Part shown: piece by piece, positions 46,585-55,726 of the stretch
Numbering within the stretch: the first letter of the stretch is position 1
How the letters are laid out: every line of letters starts with the position of its first letter
From: Atherix ibis
Lineage: Eukaryota; Arthropoda; Insecta; Diptera; Athericidae
DNA: 64,000 nucleotides
Reading direction: 5' to 3'
Assembly: GCA_958298945.1 (NCBI GenBank)
Contig: OY282605.1
Span: 114,200,267 to 114,264,266, forward strand
The notes under the pieces: generated by a model
The model's database searches: none
What the model saw: the letters and a program-made list of their open reading frames with translations, nothing else
Told to the model about the DNA's origin: nothing
Position numbers and translations under genes: made by a program

Positions 46585-47874
46585 CGAGGGTCGTTCAATA
46601 AGTCCTTAAAAAAAATGGAAAATAACTGTTTTTTAAAAAAAAAATTTTTTATTTTTCAACATAATCTCCTTTTAGCTCTATACACTTTTCCAACCGTTTT
46701 TCTAAAATTTTTATCCCGTCCAAAAAATAGGATTTCGGAAGTTCTGCAAAATACTCATCCATTTGAGCGATGACGTCCTCGTTGGAAGTGAACCGTCGTC
46801 CGCCAAGCCATTTCTTCAGATTGGGGAAAAGAAAATAGTCGCTCGGGGACAAATCTGGTGAATAAGCGGGATGCTGCAACAATTCCATTCTCAATTCCAC
46901 AATTTTGGCCATGGAAACAGCGCAGGTGTGCACACGCGCATTGTCCTGATGCAAGAGGATTTTTTTCTTCTTCAGATGGGGGCGTTTCTCTTTGATTTCC
47001 TCGCTCAACCGTTGCAATAAAGACGCGTAATACGCTCTTGTTATTGTTTTTCATTTTTCCAAGTAGTCGATAAAAATGATGCCCTGCGAATCCAAAAAGA
47101 CCGTGGCCATCACCTTACCGGCCGATGGCACAGTTTTTGCCTTCTTCGGAGCCCGTTCACCCTTGAAAATCCACTGTGATGACTGTCTCTTCGTTTCTGG
47201 AGTGTAGTAGTGTATCCAGGTTTCGTCCACAGTGACATATCGACGAAGGAATTCGGCAGGATTGCGATGAAAGAGTGCCAACATAGCCTCAGAGTCCACT
47301 ACACGATTGCGCTTATTCTCTTCTGAGAGCAACCGCGGCACCCATCTTGCCAAAAATTTTTTCACAGACAATTTTTCATGCAAAACTGAAGCGACTGTAC
47401 CTTGTGATATGCCCGTGGCCTCAACTAATTCGCGCACTTTAATTCGCCGATCGTTCAAAATCAGATCGTGGATTTTGTCGATGATTTCAGGAGTAGACAC
47501 CTCAACTGGGCGTCCTGAACGATGTTCATCTTTTGTGGATGAACGGCCACGTTTAAACTCATTCACCCAATTGTAAACCGTCGCAAACACAGGTGCAGAT
47601 GTGCCATGAACTGCATCCAACTCGGCTTTGATTTCTTTCGGGCTTAAGCCTTTCAAATGGAGATGTTTGATGACAGCCCTAAACTAGCTTTTTTCCATTG
47701 TTATGCACAAATAAATGTCGTTAACTTCAATCGACGATAGAAATCGACCTACGCTTTGGATCGAGCTGAAATTTTTACAGCTTTCCTGTCGATAATGCTA
47801 CTTACAAAAAAAATCTTTACCGACACTATGAGCGCAATTTTTGGATTTTCTAAGGACTTATTGAACGACCCTCG
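46585..47874 (-). mobile_element. Full-length mariner with CGAGGGTCGTTCAATAAGTC ends
   Basis: Inverted ends CGAGGGTCGTTCAATAAGTC are nearly perfect over at least 24 bp, with TA at 46583-46584 and 47875-47876. The element is 1290 bp. It lies about 520 bp upstream of the TATA box of the odorant-binding protein gene. Confidence 0.95.
46649..47698 (-). pseudogene. Mariner transposase, single frame with two nonsense codons
   Basis: ATG 47698 (MEKS) is followed at codon 5 by TAG (47686-47684), then FRAVIKHLHLKGLSPKEIKA, helix-turn-helix ATGISQGTVASVLHEKLSVK, linker RWVPRLLSEENK, first catalytic Asp in YVTVDETWIHYYTPE, and IIFIDYLEK followed by TGA at 47053-47051 where related copies have Gly. The rest is open: LLHQDNARVHTCA (second Asp), AYSPDLSPSDYFLFPNLKKW (third Asp) and CIELKGDYVEK to TAA 46649-46651. 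The total is 349 codons with no indel. Two point mutations alone disable it, so this copy is among the youngest here. The relics at 27140 and 63850 are related. Confidence 0.95.
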
Positions 47875-47876
47875 TA

Positions 47877-50061
47877 TATCTTTTATAATAACACTTATTT
47901 AGCTTAAAGCTTAGATTATAGAAGAACTGGATAGGCCCCTACACAAAAATTCTATCCAAATTTTGTTGGCAATACATTCGTAAGAATGCAAACACATAGA
48001 AAAGAACAGAAACGGCGTAAATAAGTGGGGGCCAATTTTAAACTTCAGTATGCAATTGAAGCGGTTCGATTAAAACCAATTTTATATGTGATGTCATTTA
48101 TGAGCAAGCAAATAGATTTTTGCGAATTTTGCAGATTTTGTTGTTTGATGGAATTAGTTTTGGAAATTTGCAATAAAACACAATATTCTATTTGAAAAAA
48201 TTACTTATTTATTTCACTCTATATTATTGTATTTGTTAAAACAGAATTATAAAGTGGAAGAGTATTTAAAAATATAAATTGTAACTTATTTGATTATATC
48301 GACCACAAATAATAATCATGGTCGCTTAAAATATTTATTTAATCCATCTGCACTTATTTCCCTTAAATTTTCTTACACACACTTTACGTACGCCGCTACT
48401 GAACTCTTTTCTTGTAACTTTTGAACTGTCAACATCACATTTGTTTATATTTATTGAATGACAAACTTTTCACTTTTAAATCACTTTTTAGATCAAATAA
48501 ATCATTAGAAGCTATTTAGGAACATCATAAACTAAATTTTTGTTAATTTCTCTAATAAAAATGATGATGTCAACTTACCGAAAAAAAGAAATTCCCGACT
48601 TCCTCATTCCGTTGAATGACCAGCAATTCTTTATAAAACACTTTCTATTAAATGTTATCAACAATATAACTATTTATATAAATACTTACTTTTCTTTCCG
48701 ATAAGTGCCAAAATAACAACTTTAAAAACAATAAAAGTATGCAGGCATTTCCGTATGCTACCACTTTCATGGAGAATGGCGTGTTTTAAAATTCTCCGAA
48801 AGTCTACAAAATTGAGAGGCGCTTGATATTTGATTGATAAAATACAAAATAAATAATAAACTTAAAATAAGATTGCATTTCATATCAAAAGACTCTACTA
48901 AAAATAAACATTGCTTGTTGTTATGTTTAAATTGTATTTTTCTTTGGAATAAATGAGTTAAAATGGATATTAATTATGCTTTTGGAATTTAAAAAATTTC
49001 TATTACGAAAAGTATATGTCAGTGGGTGTTATGTCTACATAAAAAATATGCACAAAAGTATGCAAGCATTACGATTTCTCGCCGCTTTTGCAATAGTTCA
49101 GCCAGGAAATTGCGTATACACATACATATACGAAAATCTGATTTACGGGCCTATGCAGGTATTCTTTAATATAAGGCTCTGGACCTTAGATTATGGAGTA
49201 TAAGGATAGACAATTGAAGCGCCAAGTAGAAGTTACTCAAACATGCATACTGCTCAAAGACGTCACTTTCAGATAGGGGCAATTTTATATTTGGTGCATT
49301 TTAATAAAATAATAGTCGAAGTTATTTAAATTAATTAAATAAATGCGATAGTTATTTAAGTTAATAAATTTTAGAATTAGAAAGTAAATAAAACATTTTT
49401 GGTGTTGCTATAAATTCATTTATTTGCATTTAAAAGTTTCCCAATGGAGGCAGCTTTATCCTAAAACTGGAATAGTATATAAGCATTTAGTCATATATCA
49501 TATATTAATACTCACTGACATTATTATAAAAATTCCTAGATTCAAAATTATATACTTATAAATGATTTTTTAGGATCTTTAGTTTGAAATTTTTCTTTTT
49601 TTTGTACATATATAAAAATTGTATATTGTTAGGAACAATTTTTGACAATGTAAAAATCTATAACCATTAAAACGCTCATTTTCTGTCAACTTTTCCCATA
49701 TTAGATTATTAAAATTTATTATTTTTGTTAATATTAACGTATTTCACCTTACTTTTTATAATAACTTCTCGTTAAAAATAATATAAATAACGATATCAAA
49801 AAATTGAACTCACACCAATCGATTTGTTTACATTCGATATGTCAAAACTAAAAGTTTATGGAAAAAAAGGTTCTGCCCATCAAAATGTGGTTTTTAGTTC
49901 GATGAGTAGAAAAATAGATGGCAGGCACAGCAGCTGCAAAAGATTGCATTATCGTTTATTAATCTTTGTGTTTTTTTTTGTAATCCAAAGTATTTATATT
50001 AAATTTTAATAATTTTTCAAAGTAAAATGGTATATTTTTTTCACTTAAAAATTATTTAATA
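47877..50061. other. AT-rich spacer
   Basis: No gene, RNA or transposon end is recognised over about 2.2 kb. Short open frames at 48976-49203 and 49824-50009 lack any conserved motif. Confidence 0.4.
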
Positions 50062-50101
50062 TACGAGGACTTTTTAAAAAGTATCGCGAATTTTGAATTT
50101 C

Positions 50102-50207
50102 CGCGAGTTACGTATATTCGATTTTCATTATGTTGGTATTCATGTCTCTCACTTATTTGAGAGACATGAATACCAACATAATAAAAATCGAATATACGTA
50201 ACTCGCG
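50102..50207. repeat. 50-bp-arm inverted duplication inside mariner copy 5
   Basis: 50102-50151 (from CGCGAGTTACGTATATTCGA) pairs with 50158-50207 with one mismatch, over a 6-nt loop. The arm sequence is subterminal mariner sequence found once in the other copies. Confidence 0.95.
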
Positions 50208-50302
50208 AAAAGTTCGGCCATTTTAAATGTTCAGTTACTTTTTGACAGCTGCTTTGCTTGCACGTGTTTTGACTCGTCTTCAATTTTCGCCCATTCCAAA
50301 AA

Positions 50303-50940
50303 ATGGATCAAAGAATCTGTATCAAATTTTGTGTGAAAAACAAAATTAATTGCGCGGACGCATTTCGAATGTTGACTGTGGCATATGGTGAAGCTACCTT
50401 GGACCGAAGCAACGTTTATCAGTGGTACAAAATGTTCTCAGAGGGCCTAGAAGATGTGAAGGTTTTGCTTACAGTTTGCTCGAATATGAAGGTTTTGCTT
50501 ACAGTTTTCTTCGATTGCAGGGACGTGGTGCATCATGAATTCTTGCCACAGGGTAGAACGGTCAATAAGAAATATTATCTGCAAGTTATGTGCAAGTTGC
50601 GCGAAGCAATCCGCTAGAAACCTCCGGATTTGTGAAAGAACAAAAATTGGCGTTTGGCATTTTTGTCCAAAAACAACACACTAATAATGCCACAGCCACC
50701 GTATTCCCCAGATCTGGTCCCCTATAACTTTTTCTTGTTCTCGAAACTGAAGAACCTCATGAAAGGACGACGCTACGCTACGATTGAGGAGATAAAGACG
50801 GCATCGAAGGAGGAGTTGAACAAGATTACAAAAAATTAGTTTTTGAAGTGCTTCGAAGATTGGAAAAAACGTTGCCGCAAGTGTATAATATCTGGTGGGG
50901 ATTACTTTGAAGGGGACAAAATAGATATTCATGAATAAAT
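50303..50940 (+). pseudogene. Mariner transposase copy 5, mid-deleted
   Basis: ATG 50303 opens MDQRICIKFCVKNKINCADA, FRMLTVAYGEATLDRSNVYQ and WYKMFSEGLEDVK, the helix-turn-helix start. A deletion removes everything up to SNMKVLLTVFFDCRD, and a short internal repeat (LLTVCSNMKVLLTVFFD) marks the junction. It stops at 50617. The remainder, NNTLIMPQPPYSPDLVPYNF (third Asp lost to Asn) and KGRRYATIEEIKTASKEELN, continues out of frame to about 50940. The first and second catalytic Asp residues are deleted. Confidence 0.9.
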
Positions 50941-51030
50941 ATTTTTTGAAAAAAAACACAAAATTCTCGATACTTTTTGAACAGACCTCGTACATATAAG
51001 AGAACGGGGTTCATAGCTTCATTTTAAGTT

Positions 51031-51257
51031 AATAGATGGATAAGGGTCGGCTCATGAGGTTTTTTAATTCATTGTCATTTTTTTTTTTGGCTTAAAGTGA
51101 AAGTCACAGATAACACTACTGCGCCCAAAAATACAAGTCCGTATGTCCAAATTGGTTTCGGTGCCGATTATTGTCTTTGATTCTTGCGTTTAATAGATGG
51201 ATAAGGGTCGGCTCATGAGGTTTTTTTATTCATTGTCATTTTTTTTTTGGCTTAAAC
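51031..51257. repeat. Direct repeats flanking a dispersed 90-bp unit
   Basis: TAATAGATGGATAAGGGTCG followed by GCTCATGAGGTTTTTT occurs at about 51031-51096 and again at 51192-51257. Between them, 51105-51191 holds a unit (CAGATAACACTACTGCGCCC ... GGTTTCGGTGCCGATTATTG) that is found again at 54613-54700. Confidence 0.85.
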
Positions 51258-51289
51258 TAAAAGATTTTAATTCTTTTTCTGTCTGAAAC

Positions 51290-51370
51290 TTAAAGATTTT
51301 AATTCTTTCCAGGAGCTCCAACTAAGATCGTGCGATTTGACGCAATTTGACTTTTACCATGTTTGTATAA
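51290..51370 (+). pseudogene. Short DDE transposase fragment
   Basis: ELQLRSCDLTQFDFYHV (51313-51363) matches the block WPPRSCDLTPLDYFLWG of the old DDE family. The flanks are not recognisable. Confidence 0.5.
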
Positions 51371-51735
51371 ATTATACCATATGCATTTCAATAAATATAT
51401 AATATTATAAATGATCACAAAAAAAGCTCGTTTTTAACAACTTTCTTTTCCCCGCTCAAGCTTTGCTATTCCACACTTACTTTTCGAAAATAAGAAAAAA
51501 AAAACCTAAAATAAAAATTTAAAATTGAAAACTATTGCGAAATTATAAAAATTGGCACACTCAATAAAATCTCATCTTGTTCTGAATTGTAAAAATGTTC
51601 GAAAATATTAATTTCGAATATTTTTCAATGACTTTAAAATTGAAAAGTTTTATTTTTTATTTTGCTACTGTAATTATGTATGAAATAATTTCCATTTGAC
51701 ATTCGCACATTGTCCAAGTAAGCGTACGAATTTAT
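51371..51735. other. AT-rich spacer
   Basis: No feature seen. Confidence 0.4.
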
Positions 51736-51739
51736 TTTG

Positions 51740-51835
51740 GATAGCCAGGATCCGTTAACAAACTGCCGACGTCGCCACTGCCGCGACAGTTGTCCGCCGG
51801 CTGACGTCAAGCAACCTCGTCAACATTGGCCAATT
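51740..51835 (+). promoter_or_regulatory. GC-rich patch with CRE-like octamer
   Basis: A 95-bp island rich in CpG (GTCGCCACTGCCGCGACAGT, GTCCGCCGG) stands in AT-rich DNA. It contains the palindrome TGACGTCA at 51802-51809, the full cAMP-response element. It lies 3.9 kb upstream of the proximal Kir start. A promoter or untranslated first exon of the Kir gene is possible but unproven. Confidence 0.3.
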
Positions 51836-52449
51836 ATTCAATTGTCAAAATTCTTTTTAGTGTTTTCGAAAATTGAGTACCGCGAAAATTGATGTACATC
51901 TTGTCATCGAGTGTAAGGAATTGTGAAAAAATCTTAATTAAAACAAAAGAATTTTTTCTTCTGTCGTTGAAGAACCAAATTTTTGTTGTGTTTTTAGTTA
52001 CTTCGCATTGAAAACTGTTCGAAAATGTCTTATCATTAACATTGTGTCCATTTTTTTTAAATATTATTTTTTTTAAATTATTTCTCTTTCCAAACGAAAG
52101 AGAAGCATCCACGATCATTTGTTAAATCTTAGAAATTTTCAAAGATTTTTACTAATATTTGCTTAGGAGAAGGAAAGTGCACCTAGACTGGTATAAGTTT
52201 CTGTTGATTTGTAGTGAATTCTAGGAGCGATGTTCTACTAGTGCCGACTCAAACTGATTCGAATTGTGGAATTGGCGAAAAATGAGATTGTGTCCGAAAT
52301 ATATTAAGATGAAAAGATTCACCACAATTGTTGAAATACGTTGACAATATTCATTATGATCATAAGAAGGAAGTGGCTGATTTCGCTAATGTGACTTGAA
52401 GTGTTATCATTTTTGTGTGTCATTTCTATTTAATTCACTTGTTAATAAT

Positions 52450-52700
52450 TTAACAAGATTATTAATATTAAAGTTGGTAGTAGTTGATTGCTGTTCGGTG
52501 GATTATGGACATTGCGCCGCTGCTGCTTAGAGGGGATTATGGATATTGCGGAGGCGGACTTTCGCGCATCAGAAATTCTAACTGATCCGTTGATAAGCTA
52601 TTTGTACTCGAACCGATCTAGCAGCAAAAGCAATTTCAACATTGCTTACCGAAAAAGTTGTTCTTGCTTTTTCAAAAATTTTGCAGGCTAGAATAGAAAA
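52450..52700 (+). other. Possible untranslated or coding exon, GC-richer
   Basis: A GC-richer stretch with an open frame from ATG 52488. From ATG 52542 it reads MDIAEADFRASEILTDPLIS and continues to TAG at 52689-52691. Codon choice (GCG, CGC, GCA) is unlike the surrounding AT-rich DNA. No good splice donor keeps the frame and I recognise no domain. It may belong to the Kir transcription unit as a 5' exon, or be a remnant of something else. Confidence 0.25.
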
Positions 52701-54610
52701 TTTATATCCATTGTTTGGCTTTGCGTGGTATTTAAATTGTTGTGCAAGTGTTAAACGGGATAAATCGAAATAAGTGAAAATAACTTCAAGTAATCAAAAT
52801 CAGTGCATGTCAATTTATGGCAATTTATTAAATCAGAAGAGTGCATGCAATCGTACAAGATAGTACAATATTTATAACGTGTGTTAATATAATGTGTTAG
52901 TTAACCTATTAGGAATATTTAGCAAGAAAAAAGAAAATACAATCTAACAGTAATAATAGTAATAAAATTCATTTCAATGGACTTAACCAACTATAATTGA
53001 ATTCATCACACGAAAAATTATGTGCTATAAAAATTTACTATGGGATAAGGTTTTTTTATGGCAAATAATCCACATTTTATATGGAGAATTTTTATCAATA
53101 ATATTAATTCAAACTAAGTGAATATTTTAGGGAGAATTGTTTTTGGACCTTATATAATGGTTTCTATTATTAAACAATTGTTTTCTTGGTTTTGTTAAAT
53201 CCTATTGGCAAATGCTATAATTTTTATAAAAATTTAACTATTGTCACTCTTTTAGTTCCTTTTCATATTTATAAGAAAGACTATTTATTGATATTCATTT
53301 TTTTAACTAATTTATATTCCCTTTTTAATATTTAACTAAATTTGATGAATTTTCTTAAATTGTTTTGAGTGAAAACTACAGTTTACAACTATTTGTAAAC
53401 TATGTTACATTAAAATTTCTTGTTTTTCTAAAAATAATCATTACAAATAGTTATTATTACTAAAAATATATATATTTATTTAAATCAAATAAAATAATAG
53501 ATTTTTAATTAGTGGTATTGTTAAAAAAAAATTTTTTTTTCTTCAAAGAAACTATGAAAAAAATTAAGTTTTTTGGGCTACAGAGACAACTATTTGCCTT
53601 GTTAAATTACCAATATTAATTTTAAAATCTATTTAAAATAATGTTTAAAAAACAAGTTATTTTTTCATATTATTTCTTGAATTCCTTTTATTAGTAAATA
53701 CTTTTGAAAATAATATGTTGTGTTGTTAATGTAGGTAATAAAAAATCATTTCTGAATTAAATAAGTAATTTAAAAAAAAAGGATTTGGTGTGTTTTAATG
53801 TTGTTAACAATTAAGACAAAAACCTGAAAATAAATATTCTTCTCGGTGTTGTTTTCATTATGAATTTTAGTAAACTCATTTAGTGACTTTGTTCTTTATA
53901 ATTTTTTATAATATTTTTTTTTTTAAATTAATAAATTAAAATATTTTTTTAAATTTTTATTGAATTAAAAATATTAATTTACAAAAATCGAAAACTTCTT
54001 TTTAACAATTAATTTTTTTTTTTGGAAAGAAAGATTGTAAATTTTTTTAATAGTTTTGCCTTTAATTTAAGAAAAATCTCAAAAAGTTTAGTGTGCTTGG
54101 TCTTTTTTTATAATATATTTTAGTAAATATTAAGTTCCCTTAGTAAATGTGTTCTCTATAATTTAAAAAAATTAAATGTATAAATTAACTAATTGGAAAT
54201 TCTTAAAAAAAAATAGATTTTTTGAGTTGTTTTATTAATATTTTTAAGTATTTTAGGGAAATTGAAAACTTCACGAATTTAACTCATTTAAGTAATGATT
54301 TTTATTAAATGTTTTGCCTTTAATTCGAATATTTTTTAATAGTTTTGTCAGTATTTTTGTAGTAAATAACTTGCATCAATTCATTGTTTGATTATAATAA
54401 AAAATTTTGTGTGTTAAGATTCATCAAAAATTACTAAGTATTAAGACACATTTAAACAATTTCAAATAGCTTAACCCTTTACAATGAGGCCATTGACTTT
54501 AAGGACATCGTTAGGTGTTTATTGGAAGGGTATTTCTCTAGCAAAAGAGTTAAAATTGTGACTTAGACGGGTATTAAATGTTTTGTAACTTTGTACAAAA
54601 GGATCGTTGA
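52701..54610. other. AT-rich spacer
   Basis: About 1.9 kb of very AT-rich sequence without recognisable content. Confidence 0.45.
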
Positions 54611-54612
54611 GG

Positions 54613-54700
54613 TTACAGATAACACTACTGCGCCCAAAAATTCAAGTCCGTATGTCCAAATTGGTTTCGGTGCCGATTATTGACTTTGATTCTTGCGTTT
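54613..54700. repeat. Second copy of the dispersed 90-bp unit
   Basis: Matches 51105-51191 over about 85 bp with only a few differences (CAGATAACACTACTGCGCCC, then AAGTCCGTATGTCCAAATTG). Here it is not flanked by the TAATAGATGG direct repeats. Confidence 0.85.
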
Positions 54701-54719
54701 AAGAATCGCAGCAACTCAT

Positions 54720-55726
54720 TTCATAGTTCGTTTGATTCAGTTCCTTTTAGCATTAGTCGATACAGTATCCTAGATAACGTTTCTTATTTTCTGGCGAAAT
54801 AATGCTGCCGCTTAAAGAAATGGAAGGAGATGGTTTTTGGCAAAGAGTAAAAGTAATATGAAAACATATTTGTTCGTTTACTATCACTTCACTTTTTCAA
54901 CCAATTTTGGAAGGTATTTTATGATAGGATTTTTGCAATAAGCCAAAACGGCTGTGTTTATCATCAAATAATTGTAAAAATTTAAAAAAATTATTTCCTT
55001 TATTTTGTAAGTCATTTAAAAAAGTATTTTTTTTATTTCCAATATTAATCTCTAAAAATTCGATTTCTATTTTTAATTCATCTGGAATTTTGTTGAATAT
55101 TTTGACTTTGAAAAAACAAAAAATTCATACAAATAACAACAATAAATATCATAACTTTAAAAAGCAAAATAATAATATACTATAATATATATTCAATAAT
55201 AACTTTGAATGGTAAATAATTCCAATTAATTATTTATCTACTTCAAAAAAAAAAACAAATTTTATATGTGAAAATTCTAACCAAAAAAAAAGATACTTCG
55301 AAAAAAAGTATTCTTAAAATTTATGTAATTTATCTTATTTTACAGAATCACTATTTTTTTATGATCAAGTAAATATTTTTAATTAAAGCAAATATACGAA
55401 TTTTAATAAAGAAAAAAAAAATACAATCTAAAAATTACAATAATAATAATAATAAAAAAAAGCTTTTTAATAAAACGAATAATTTTAAAAATATTAAGAA
55501 AAACAAGTGAATCATTTTACGTGACACTCATTATATATAATAATTTTTTGTTTGTTTATTTACTGAACTAAGAAACTAATTTTTGAAAAATTCTGTGTTA
55601 TAAAAAAAAAACAAAAAATTAAAAGGAAAAGAAGAAATATTTTTCTTTTTATAATTAAAAAAGGATTTAACATTGAAATTATTGTGTGCGTAATTTTGTT
55701 TTGTAATAAAATTTGAGAGAAATTCC
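54720..55726. other. AT-rich Kir upstream region
   Basis: No gene is seen. The last part is the leader of the proximal Kir exon; an in-frame TAA about 36 bases before ATG 55727 shows the frame does not continue upstream. Confidence 0.4.

Larger units (their letters stand above)
50064..50990 (+). mobile_element. CGAGGTCTGTTC mariner, copy 5 with foldback near its left end
   Basis: TA at 50062-50063 and 50991-50992. The left end is mutated (CGAGGACTTTTTAAAAAGTA), the right end is good. Length is 927 bp. Right behind the left terminal repeat is a long inverted duplication of element sequence (50102-50207). Confidence 0.92.
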
